Of a stretch of DNA of 64,000 bases, positions 11,989-23,113 are shown piece after piece. The notes beneath the pieces are model-generated. The model was not told where the DNA came from. It saw only the letters and a program-made list of their open reading frames with translations, and did not search any database. Position numbers and translations under genes: made by a program. The stretch lies in the NCBI GenBank assembly GCA_947568835.1, contig OX387610.1, forward strand, positions 14,117,001 to 14,181,000, written 5' to 3'. The stretch's first letter is position 1; each line of letters starts with the position of its first letter. This DNA is from Protonemura montana (taxonomy: Eukaryota > Arthropoda > Insecta > Plecoptera > Nemouridae).

Positions 11989-13318
11989 GTATCTTTGATA
12001 CCAACGGTCGTGGAATAGGAGATAAAAAGTGTTTTTAAAAGGAAATAAAAGATATCAGGCACGATCATACTGACTTTTTTATTTTAAGAAATTACCGCAT
12101 TGGGTAGCAATATCTTTATAGCATTTAAATAGCGATTACAAGTATATATATTTAAAAAACAACTCAACTTAAATGAGAAACAGAGAAAAGTAATTTTTAA
12201 AAATATCTTTATGCGTTTTTCCCCGCTTACCAATTATTTGTCTGTGATTCCTCACAATATTGTATTACAATAAATAGGTATGTATCAATCATAAATGAAT
12301 CCATCATTTATGAAAGAAATATATTGGCTTTTCTATGTCGGGTCTACATCTTGGATATCCGTTCACATCACAAAATACATTACAATACAAAATCCATGTT
12401 TTACAATATCAAGTACCAAAAGCAGCACACACCATTATTGAAAAAAAATTAGACTTGCCATAGAAAAGCCAGATACATTTTTCAACGTTTCCGATCAAAA
12501 TGCTACTTGGTTAGGTGCAAGACGCTAAGTCTTGGAATTTAGAAACCACCATTTTACACCGGTAAGCAAATTCACTTTTGTACGTTTTACAATAATTACT
12601 GTAGCGGCCTCGTCGAGTGTGAATAGACGCAAAATAGCATGCGAGACATCCTTGAGGAAGATTTATTTGTACTTTTGTATTCGCATCAAAGTTTGGAATG
12701 TTGACAAAATACCACTACCATGAAAAATGATTTGATATATTATTATGGGTATTTTTTCCAAGTTCTAATAATTCAGAAAGTTAAACCAATAAATTTATGT
12801 ATCACTCGGCTAGGCCTGATTCCGTAATCAAGTAGGTATTCCAAAAAAGCTTCGCAGTCAGACTTTTCGATAAGCAAACCTCACTCTACGAGACACTATT
12901 ACACGGACATACGTCTTGTAAGGAATATACTTATTAACTTGAAACAAATCGGTTGCTTTTATTACTTACACTGTCGATAGGTTTTCCAACATTCCGCAAA
13001 ATATTTCTCGCCTCCACGGATCAATTTCGAACCCGACGATTTTTTTTGTCTCCGATTCGATTCCGACTTAGTTTCAAATTCGACAGATAAAATGAAAAAA
13101 AAAAATCGAATAAAAAAATATATCAAAATATTACTCTACAGAGATTTAAAAAAGAAACGGAAAAAAATCGACAATTTCTAAACCTTCCATTTGACAGTTG
13201 GTGCCCGAGATGATAAATTGCATGTATAGCATAATTATTATTATGACCATTGAAGTTCTCGAAGTAATCTAATTTAACTCTTAAACAGATATCCATTAGT
13301 GAGATGTCGCCGCCGCGA
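11989..13318 (-). other. 3' side of unkempt, probable 3' UTR
   Basis: AT-rich sequence downstream of the unkempt stop. On the coding strand several AATAAA signals occur (TTTATT on the plus strand at 12662-12667 and 12078-12083), so polyadenylation could be at one or more of them. No other coding exon is seen. Confidence 0.4.
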
Positions 13319-13483
13319 TTATAACGTCATTCCGCCGTTGATTGGGGTTTGACAATACGGACACTCTTTTTGCGTTTTTGCACAATTCGTACAGAGAACG
13401 TAGTGATTGCATGGGCCTAACGTTACACTGCGCTTGTCTTCTTCGCACACCATGCAGGTGCTCGCCATCTGCGCATAAATTAC
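13319..13483 (-). CDS. unk: unkempt last exon (RING finger)
   Basis: The acceptor TTTTTTTTCGCAG lies at 13485-13484. Translation in phase 0 gives VIYAQMASTCMVCEEDKRS..., with the RING ligand pattern C-x2-C, C-x-H, C-x2-C, C-x2-C, and ends GGMTL-stop. The longer open frame 13296-13541 on this strand is in another frame and is a shadow. Confidence 0.93.
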   Translation of the reverse strand, partial: VIYAQMASTCMVCEEDKRSVTLGPCNHYVLCTNCAKTQKECPYCQTPINGGMTL

Positions 13484-16400
13484 CTGCGAAAAAAAAGTAA
13501 ATAATTAGCAAAACAAACCAGAGAACACAGATATCAAGCAACTTTAAAAAACTCTTATACTATCTTTAATTTTCTTGTCACTTTACTAATAATTGCATGC
13601 TTTGAAGGTATTTCTACCGGTTTCGACACAACCAAATACTTCATGAATCAATCGATGAATCGAGTAAATAACCAACTAACACTAAAATTAGTTCAGTTTT
13701 CAATCATAATCATAATCCATATGGTACTACTAATCATATCCTTCTTTGCTTCATTCTGTTACTATGCTATTGTAACTACTTACTGATACCACAGTATTAA
13801 TTATTAAAATAATAGTATTATATTAAATTACATTAAAATAGTCAGTACCCTAGATTAGTTCCTTACCACCTACCACACCATGCACAATTGCAAGATGAAA
13901 TAAAAAATATCAAAAATCAATAAAAACCAGCTAACTCTTTTAAAACATGTCATAAAAACATCAAAAAAAAAAGCACACCTGATCAATTTTTTCGCAATCG
14001 TTGCGTAGCTGCTCCTGCAACTGTTTCAATATCTGCAGCGACAACGACCCCAGCTCGGAGGTCCGTCGAACGCAATGCAAATACGGACTCCCCTGCAACA
14101 TCTCGATCTCCTGCTGCAACACTTTGAAATGCTGTAGCGCATCGTCGCGTTCCTTCTCCGCCGCGTTGGCCTTGCGATTGGACTCTTCCGCCTCCCGTTG
14201 CCACGCCTCGCAAGCGGTACGAGCCTGAGCGATCCTCTCGTCCCACGACGCCAGCTTGTTGCGACTTATCGTGACCTCCTCGAGCAGGAGGCGGAGCTGA
14301 GATTCACTGTACGTGCCGTTCGATTGGCTCGAGTAGTTGTTGGAGTTTGCGTGCGACGCGTACGGGACGTTGTTGGGGGGCGGCGACAGGTTCGGGTGGA
14401 GCCCGTAGTCGAAGAGGCTGCCGGCGTTGAGGCTCGTCGAGTGGTAGCCGCCGCCGATGTTGTTGCCCAGCGAGCTGTTGATGTGGTTCGTGAACGCCGA
14501 GCTTTGGAACAGATTCTGAAAGAACGGATTCGGACATTGTTGTGAAAGGAATGTAAGCAAAGATTTAGATCTTTAAATTGCAAACGCTTGCAATGCGTGG
14601 GGTATTTTATTATTATGAACACTATAAACGTCTCAAAAATTGATGCCCAAACGGTGACTTGAACCCCGATCTCCATCTGTCGCGGGTGTTGCTCTAACCA
14701 ATTGAGCTACTTGGACACTGGCTTTTTGAGACGATTTTAGTGTATTTTTAGTGAGATGTTTCCCAGCAGTTTCTTGTTTTGGTCTGAATGACAGATAAAT
14801 AAAGATGCAAACGATGACGTAGTTGATGATTTTGCGCAGTTTCGGTTGACTTTTAGTCCTGAAACGGACTAAAAGTTGGCGTATAAGTAAAGTATAAGTA
14901 AAGTATTCATATAAGTATATCGAATAAAAGTCAATAAAAACAAAGCAAAACCATAAACGACAACAATTAGATCGCGGCTCTGAACTACTTTGCAATTTCA
15001 ACGATATAAATAGCAATCTAATACGTTACTAAATGGTTTCAACATTTTTTTTATCTCAAACTTTTACTCTTAACATTGCTCTGGAAACTAATTTTAAACA
15101 ATTTTTACCACCACCTCAGTTTGCATCCAAAACCAAAAAAATTTCTTTGTTTAGGAATGGTTTGAGAACTTTTAGATTTTTGGCATGGAACAAAAATACA
15201 GTTTAGCTACGAACAAAACACCCGAAGTCTCACCGATTCCTGAGAGTCCTGGAAGGAGAACCGCGAGGAGCCGGTGAGATACGGCTGCGACTGCAGCGGC
15301 GAAGACGTCGGCGAGAAGTTGCCGAGCTGCCGCTCGGAAAGTGCGCTCCCCGGTATGTTCATGGGAGCCGAGCTGCCGAGCATCCCGAAGCCAGAGCTTG
15401 CCAGACCGGCCGATAACGTGTTGATGGGAGAGTCGCGTTCCAGCTCCTTGTCCAGCGGCGTCGAGAAGTTGATTGCATCGTCTAAGTGAAGTTCGTCGAG
15501 AGCATTGCCTGGAGAACGAAGCCAGACGTCAGCGAAATGAACGCATAGTTTATTCTCAGATCCCTGAGCTTTTACTATTCCTCTAAGTAGACATCGCATG
15601 GTAACGAAAACTATTTGAAAATGTTGTTTCAAATAATCTGTCAGTGTAAACTGACAAAGTAGCTAGCTGTCTCATTTTACGGTTTTAAACCATCATGAGG
15701 TACCCATTAGTTGCATCAAAGACATGATGATTTTTAGACTCATGTCTACTTTATCTAACTTTAGCACTAGTTTTGAAAAAAACCATTTCAACTGGGTTTT
15801 GAATGCTAAGTTAAGAACAACTAAATTTGGCAACGTTTCGTAACTTGTACCTGTTACTTTATCAAGGGTGAAAGCAGTCCTGACAATTTTCCGATAACAA
15901 AAGAACCACACAAAATTATAACAATTACCTAGTTCAAGCTTTTTCAATGCATCTTAATAAAATAATCAGGGTTTTAATAAAGTAATCAAAACCCAGTTGA
16001 AATAGTTTTTGTTAAAACTAGAGTCTGAAAACAATCAGAAATCACGTTGTCTTTTCTAGAAATTTCTCAAACAGTGCACCTTGCGAGACCAATTTTCTTC
16101 TTTGGTAAGCGGTGCTCCTTCTCTCTTTTGTTCTCCACCACAAACTTCAGTTTAAAAATTTGCTTTGCAATACCATCCTGGCAAACTTGTAATTACCATC
16201 CTTTCAGGTCGCCAACTAGTACGATTGGGCGCTTCAAAAGACTAATGACTGCCTACAATAGAATTACAACAACCTGCCCTGACGTAGACATCCTTTCAGA
16301 CTTCTTCATGACTTATATAACCCAACTTAAACACCTCAATCAAACAGCTGTCCATCAAAACTTCTAAATGTATTATTTACCAAATGCACTATCTAATGTA

Positions 16401-19400
16401 ACCTCTTAATTTAAGCTTTAGTTTGTAAATAATGTTGTTAATTGTTTGTGTATTTACCATGTTTCTATACACTCGTGGACTTGATCGTTGATAAATAAAC
16501 AATAAATAAATAATAAACAACGCTAATATCCGACATAAGGAATCACAAGGCTGCCAGGCGTCAACTTACCCACTAAAGAATCGAGCGTGTCACTGGGAAA
16601 GAATTGCATTCCGAGCGGTGAAACGCCCGGACCCAACTGGTGGGTGGCGTTGTTAATACTATAGGCCATGGAAACGTTGGGCTTTCTATGAGACGAGTCT
16701 AGCAACGGTTCCAAACCGCTGTCTATTCCCATTAATTGCTTCTTCATTAACGTCTGAAACACAAGGGAGCACAAATCATATAGCATTACAGTTGGTGTCA
16801 ACATTTTCAAGTGGTTTGATCATTGGGTTAATGAGATTCGTATAGAAGCACTAATGTTTAACTTTCTACAAAGCAGGCAAACTTCCTGCACCTAGTACAA
16901 GTTGTGATCACCCAATTTATGAATAATTACAACTCGTAATATTGATGCACTTAAATCTACCGTTGACACAAGTATAAATTAGTTTAATGCGAGTTTTCTG
17001 CCGTAAATAACAAAGATATCATGTGGTCAGCATTTTTTGCAAGCTGTAGCTTTGACTGCTTGAAAATCGAGTGGTTTTAAACTGGAAGGACGTTGCATTT
17101 ATCATTTCGAAGTATCACAAATCACAGCAAACAGAGAAACAGAAGTATTAGACAAATACGTACAGCGTGCATCAGGTCGTGTTGGCTATTAAACCCGAGC
17201 GGATTGCTAACTTTCCCGTGGGTCAGCTGAGAGCCGGGAGCTTTGCTGTGAGAGCTGTTCGATCCGAGACTGCTGGTCGACGCGGATTCCGAAACCTCTC
17301 CGCTCCCCGACGAATCTTTGTCTTTCTCCTGGCACTTGTTCGGCGGCAGAGCGCTCGATAAAAGATCCGCTAGATTCGTGCCCGTTTCGATTCGAGCTGC
17401 CAAATCGCGTGCTAATGCCATCTCCTCTGCAAAATAAACGAAAATTGTTGAAACATGGTTCAATGGGCAGGGTACTTGGAGCTAGCTTGCTGTCTGTCAA
17501 GTTTTGAGGTAGGTATTGAAAAGTAGAGTATCTTTCTAGAAGGTTTATTGTGGCAAAGAACAAAACATAGGGGGAACCCAACTTACCGGAAAATAAAATT
17601 GGAGTTGAGTGGTGCAATTGTCGAGAAATGTATAGAATTCTGAGAGTTTGAACTTTCAGGCGTATTGCATCTTTACTTTCTCGACAATTGCACCATGCGA
17701 CAATTATATCTAGCCTCCAGATTGTGGGGTTTAGTGGCAAGTCAGCTACCAGGCTATTTATTTTATTTGTTTATTAATAGCTTTGGTATTACAATAATTA
17801 CCTAAGTTAATAGAATTACAATAGTGTTTATAGAATTTACAATCTAATAAGATTGAATTTTGTGGTTAGTTTATAAATTTACAGTGGTATTTGACATTTT
17901 TTGGCTATTTGTGCTCTGCTACTAGGTATTTCTAGAAGGTTGATTTATTCCAGAAATTTTAGAGCGTAGAAAAATTGTGCTAAATTTTGAAATGGAAGCA
18001 GTTATCAAGCATGCTTAGAAATCAACATTACTAACCTTCTAAATGTGCAAATGCACAGAATACCCCTCGAGGACAGTAACCTGCAGACTGGACATCATTG
18101 CATTTGGTACTCTTGTAAATCTCCGGATGAAATTGCTGTTCCGTTCTAGTGTGGCAATAGGAGCAACTTTCGCCTACGTCGCAGTTCTCTGGCTCTCCCC
18201 ATTCGTCGCCGTGTTTCACGTTAGGGCAAGGTGTTGATCGATACTTGTACTTTTTAGGGCTTCTACGCTTGTCACGGCTATTGTGGTATTGCGGGCACGC
18301 GTACCCTTGACGGCAGAGGCGTGGCGGTCTTTTACACATCTCTGTTTTGTAGTTTAATAGGACATAGTTAGTATCTGCAAAAGATTCAGAGGAACATTAG
18401 TTAAGAGTACCTAGTAAACTTAAATTTAGTTGATAGTGCAACTAGGGCAAAAGCTTTATGAATTTGTTTTATTTTCTTTAGACCAAATACTGAATGGCTC
18501 AAAGTGGCAACGTCATTCTAGTTACAGAATGTAGAAAACATGTACCTAAATAAGGTTCCAAAATAGGTTCCTTTGTTGTGCTTACCTTGCCATTTAGGAT
18601 CTTCATTCATTAAATTTCTTTCTTTGTCCAATGCATTTGGTCCTTTCATATCAATATTAGTTTGAGAATCTGGATTCTCCATTTCCTGAAGTTCTTTAAT
18701 ATCAAATACGGGTGGCCGCAGATCAACTTGACCGTGGGCAAATGCACAGTGGGGCCCATTTTTCGTGCAGAAGCCACGACTGTCAGTTTCGTGTACACAC
18801 ATACAAGTCTTAAAATATCTCAAATGGTAACGTCTTTCAGTGTCACCAGCGGTTCGGTGTAAGAAAGGGCATCTGTAACAAACCGAAGCGGAATGTTAGC
18901 GACCTGTCAGAAATCTATTTGACAGGTAATGTCATAAGTCAAAACAAATTACTTGGAAGGAGCCATTAATTGATCTTTTCAGGTCATGCTTTCACTGACA
19001 GATTAAAGATTTCGCAATAAATTTGATAGTTTAATATGTGGGAAATTCAAAATGACCAACACAACAAGTAGGAGAGGCCAATCAAACTGACAACTCCACC
19101 AATAAACAATGGTGTCTTCCACTTACTCGTCACCATCTGGGCATAATCCTGTCGTCTCGTCATATTTAACACAGTACGTGTCAGCACAATAATTAAATGA
19201 TCCATCTCTTTTTCTCACTGGTCTTCTACGTCGTTGATTCATAAAATGCCAATGAAAACATGTAAATGGCCTATGGTTGGTGCATTTGTGTTGGAGAAAC
19301 AATGGACATTGGTCTACACGAAATTCTTTCAAATATCTGTAACAATTATGAGGTTATTAGGGCGTGCAATAGCATGTCAATTGGTAGAAAAAGAAGCGCA

Positions 19401-19511
19401 AAAATAGATTTAAATGTTAAAAACATAAGATCTACAAAATTATTTGACTTACGAGTAATGATTTGGTTTTTCTGTTTGAGCTGTCAACAAATTCTTAGAT
19501 TCCGACGGCAT
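13319..19511 (-). CDS. unk: Unkempt: CCCH zinc-finger/RING RNA-binding protein, 9 exons
   Basis: The exons, in coding order, are 19453-19511, 19127-19336, 18586-18872, 18036-18374, 17164-17426, 16570-16753, 15234-15508, 13979-14515 and 13319-13483. All borders are GT-AG and all phases match, giving 772 aa. Six CCCH zinc fingers fill residues 22-298. They include CPLFLQHKCTNHRPFTCFHW, CMCVHETDSRGFC...CAFAH and CNDVQSAGYCPRGVFCAFAH, and follow the order of fly and human Unkempt. A Ser-rich low-complexity middle (about 300-600) carries conserved blocks such as LARDLAARIETG. A coiled coil follows (about 625-715; LLLEEVTISRNKLASWDERI). The last exon adds a RING (CMVCEED ... CNHYVLCTNC ... CPYC). 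Unkempt binds UAG-containing mRNA and represses translation; in flies it acts with Headcase downstream of TOR in neuronal differentiation. All zinc ligands appear present. Confidence 0.95.
14574..14770 (-). mobile_element. tRNA-derived SINE, single head, in unkempt intron 7
   Basis: On the minus strand: a short leader (gtctcaaaaagccagtgtcc), one tRNA-like head (aagtagctcaattggttaga, then gcgacagatggagatcgggg), and the family tail (tcaatttttgagacg ... attgcaagcgtttgcaattt). The A-box-like gctcaattggttagagc and B-box-like ggttcaagtc are visible. It is not a functional tRNA: the head is fused to non-tRNA leader and tail. Confidence 0.8.
15700..16035 (-). repeat. Interspersed inverted-arm repeat, copy A (unkempt intron)
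   Basis: A copy of a family of about 250 bp. On the plus strand it reads gactcatgtctac ... ttcaactgggttttgaatgc ... ttactttatcaagggt ... cctgacaattttccgataac. A second, inverted arm (aaaacccagttgaaatagtt) lies near 15990. Long relatives are at 23209-23460 and 42935-43187. Confidence 0.7.
17608..17697. repeat. Inverted repeat (stem about 20 bp)
   Basis: gtggtgcaattgtcgagaaa at 17608 is mirrored by tttctcgacaattgcaccat at about 17676, with a loop of about 50 nt, inside unkempt intron 4. It could be the end of a small transposable element or a foldback; no function is visible. Confidence 0.5.
17755..17850 (-). repeat. Retroelement 3' tail fragment
   Basis: tagctttggtattacaataa with a TTTATT-type tail. 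The same sequence is inverted at about 40120-40195 (ttattgtaataccaaagcta followed by aaataaataaataaata). This suggests a LINE/SINE 3' end with a simple A-rich tail. Confidence 0.5.
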
Positions 19512-19600
19512 TTTGTGAACTAACTAGCCTTTGCGCATTTCGAACGCGCAGGTAACGCTCTTCTGTAAGATGGCGGTGCAATTATGATTGGCGGCTAAAA
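19512..19600 (-). promoter_or_regulatory. unkempt 5' UTR/proximal promoter
   Basis: A YY1/Pho-like AAGATGGCGG at 19567-19576 and an inverted CCAAT (ATTGG at 19587-19591) lie 56-80 bp upstream of the ATG at 19511. The same pair of motifs marks the H3.3 promoter. No TATA box is visible, and the start site is inferred only from proximity. Confidence 0.5.
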
Positions 19601-22527
19601 ACGAACCGGGCAGTCTAGCACACTTCCGAAACTGTTCTCAAATAGGAATGTTATTCAAACGATAAAATAAAAAACTCGTTAACAATTAAAAACTTATAAA
19701 TAGACAATCATTCTGGCTGGCACCAACTTGGTTCTCTGGCTTTAAGTGATCTAGTTTTCCCTTTTAAATCTAGTAACTTCAACCATATTATTACATAGGA
19801 ATAATGCAACCATTTATTTATCCTTTGCAAAAATATTACCATCCTATGCCTACCTTTCTTCTTCAAGACATATTAAAAAGACACTATGATCACTCAAAAA
19901 TATCTCGTGGAATACCTTAAGTTTTAACCATTAAATCAATACAGTGCATCCTACATAGCTTTTGGAAAATTGTGCCAACTGTTTAGAATATTTTATTGTT
20001 ACTACCAACACTATCGTGCTCGGACCTAAAACGCAGTTCTATAAAAAATCTACAACGATGCATATTTGATGGCTATCGACCAACACGAAGATTCTGTAAA
20101 TCAATAGACTGCAGTGGTATCGGCACTGGCACATAGGTAGCCATGATTAATCCAGTGCTATCCTAAGCTATATATCAAAGATTAAAATGTAAATTTACAT
20201 CAAAGTTTAAATGAATCTTTTAAAATGTATAATAATATTATTATCAAAACATGTAGTTAATTAATAATATTTATATTGCTTCTAACCACCGGTATAGTTG
20301 TACCAAAGTTATGTAATAAATAAATAAATAAAATAATATCTGTCTACAAACCTTCAGACATTTTTAAGCTATTTTACCAGCCAGTTAAGTGTAAATCTTA
20401 CATTATTAAAGGGTATATTTGGAATTTAACTTCATTTCTTGTACTCACTACATGTCTATCCAAAACACGAGTGTTTGCTTGCTACTAAGCCTGTTTAATA
20501 CTTTATTTTAATTATTATTATTATTAGAATTGCGGTAAGCATGAAAAGAAATCCAAGACATACTGAGCTAAGTCGGCTGCTTTGAAATTGCCACATACAG
20601 ACATTTGGCCTTATAGTGATTTTAAAGAGAGTTAAAATAAAAGCAAACTTTACTGGAAGATGTAGGTGAAAAAAGGTTTCTAATTGCCTTTGTCGCTGAA
20701 CAAATCTGAGATGCAGGCCTCTCTTCTCTGTAGCAAAAACATTGAGAACACTTGCAACACCACATTACCTAAAGCCTGTCAAGAACATCTGCTCCCTTTT
20801 CTTCCCAAATGCAACTCTAACATTTAAAATTAACATAACTTCAGAGTAGGATAATAAAATACACAAAAGTATGGTTGGTTTATGCTTCAAGTTTTAATAC
20901 ATAATGTGGGTAATATTAATTTAATGAAACAGTGACAATCATTACTGTTTAAATGAAATACGAAAGCATGCCAACCTTTTTCCGTTACCAATGTTGCCGT
21001 TTTCGGCAGGCAATTCGTGCGACACTTAAATCATATCGGATGCTTCAATGAAATGAAAGGATCACGAGCGTGCGACAGAATCGATCGTAAAACAGCTGTT
21101 TGCTAAATCCAGTGAAAAAGTAACAAAATAACATCCAAACATAAAAAATGTTCGATACAAAAAAAAAAGACAATTAGGTATTTATACGTAAAGTTTCGAC
21201 GAAACTTCCAATTTGCCAGCTAATTAAAGAGATTCCCAATGCATGACTAGAACGCTTAATATTGGCTAGTAAACAATTTTAAGTATGAAACGGAAGTCAT
21301 CGTAAATGGACTACATAATGGTGGCGTAAGCAGGTGATAAATATATCAACAATCGGCATATTAGTTTACGTAAAAAGATGAACCAGTCCCGACTCACGAT
21401 TTCACAGTTTCAGTATCCAGTAATTGAGCAGCGCTATATTGTTGCGATTTTAAAAAAAAAGCCAAACATTTTCTCGCGTGGGACCAAGCTATAGCTTTCG
21501 TCCGATTCAGATTCATTCCAAATAACAAAGGTAAAATGCTCAAAAATTCCACCATCGAATGCCATATCTTGCAATATAGTTTCTAACCTACTTATAAATT
21601 AGTTTTCTGACTTCAACGATCACCACATTCACAACATAGCTTATCCATTTGCACGTCAATATACAGCCGAAATATATTTTTACAGCCCGCTTTTAATATA
21701 TGCACTCAGTACTTTTCTATCGGTATATAATTATTATTTAAAAAATGCGTTCGAGTGGCTGGCAATCCATAGATACTTTGATACGTTAGATATGGTAAAT
21801 AGCTATCCTACGTAGTTTACGCACGTTAAACCTGAATCGATTAAAGTTTGTGATGCTTGTTTTAAAATCTGAGAAGAAACGATCTCAGCAACTGAATTCT
21901 CACTCTTTCTTCTGTCACCGGTTTAAAATAGAGAGCAAATCTACACTGATTGTAAGTCTTCATGCCTAGAAATTCAAAACCGGTCGATTAATTAACCGAC
22001 CCGTTCGTTATTGGTGTATCTACGTTGTATCGATTTACTTAGAATAATTCAATATCGTTCGATTAAATTACTTCGAAATCTCCTACAAAGCTAACTACAC
22101 TAGCGATATATTTTTCTCCAGGTTTTTTTCCCCTCCGCTTAATTTGTACCTATTGAAAATCCTCGCCCGTAATTGCGTTCGACAAAAACAAGGACTCGAG
22201 TCCAGCCACAGGATTGCAGGATCTACGTAATGGATCCTGGGAACAATGCGTGTTGGACCGACATAGCCTTGCGATGTTACCCAGGAGAGCTTCAATAAAG
22301 ATGCCTTCGATGAAAGAACTGCGCACAATTCTCAAGAGTCGATGGCATTGTCACACCAGATGGCTCTGTAATTACTTGGCTCCACTAACGACTGCTTCTC
22401 AAGCGATAGCAAAAGCGCCTTCCCTATCTCGTCCCCGATTCCCGAATCGCCAACAAGAATCCCAGCTCTTATTTCACCGTCCCGGCCGACATTCCAAGAT
22501 CTTCACCGATCCAACTTCAGCTGCCGT
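19601..22527. other. Intergenic and 3' side of the large membrane-protein gene
   Basis: AT-rich. It contains a retroelement tail at about 20280-20340 (ccaccggtatagttgtacca then aataaataaataaa), related to the inverted copy at about 48960-49020. The right part must be the 3' UTR of the gene whose stop is at 22528. No splice-supported coding exon is seen; the minus frames at 22095-22335 are UTR-internal. Confidence 0.4.
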
Positions 22528-23113
22528 TCACACCGTTGTGCCGTACGTACTAAACACGACTCTCGTCGCATCCGTATCCAACGTAACGTCCTCCGGACTC
22601 GCCAGATCCACGCGTACAGTCCCCGAATTGTTCCTCCGCCTCGTCATCCCCCGCCACTCCGATTGTCTCCACGTAAAACTGTCACCCGCTTCTTCGGCCA
22701 GTCCGTCCTCGACGCTCTCCGCCTTGCTCTTGATCTCGTCGATCGTCTCCCGGCTCTCCTCGACGGCCGATATCGAACTCTGCGAGCCCAACGAGTCGAA
22801 GCTCGAGTCGCCGCCGCCGCGATATCGTCCGACGTTGCTGGAGTCGGCCTCGACGTCCACGTCGTACGAGTGCGAGTCTTCGATGCCTTTCAGGACGTTC
22901 TGGCAGGTTTCCGAGTCGAGCGGGATCGGATCCTCGCTGTCACGGTTGTGGATGGTGACGGCGATGTGAGCGGGATGCGGCACGGGCAGCGGGATGAGAA
23001 GCTTCTCGGCGCTGTACGGGTGGCAGCGACGTTTCCACGGACGCCAGAGCGTCATCAGGGATGCGGCGGGAGTCTTGTTGCGTCGGCTGGGCGGGATTCC
23101 GTTGCTGGTCTCG
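22528..23113 (-). CDS. Large gene, last coding exon (C-terminal tail)
   Basis: Acceptor CTTCCAG at 23115-23114. It supplies 195 codons and the stop TGA. A conserved-looking start (MTLWRPWKRRCHPYSAEKLL, then PVPHPAHIAVTIHNRD) leads into a low-complexity acidic Ser-rich tail typical of an intracellular C-terminus. The plus-strand frames in this span are shadows. Confidence 0.88.

Noticed and set aside
13983-14676. Several alternative-frame ORFs on both strands
   Set aside because: Shadows of unkempt exon 13979-14515, whose frame is fixed by phase and by the coiled-coil sequence.
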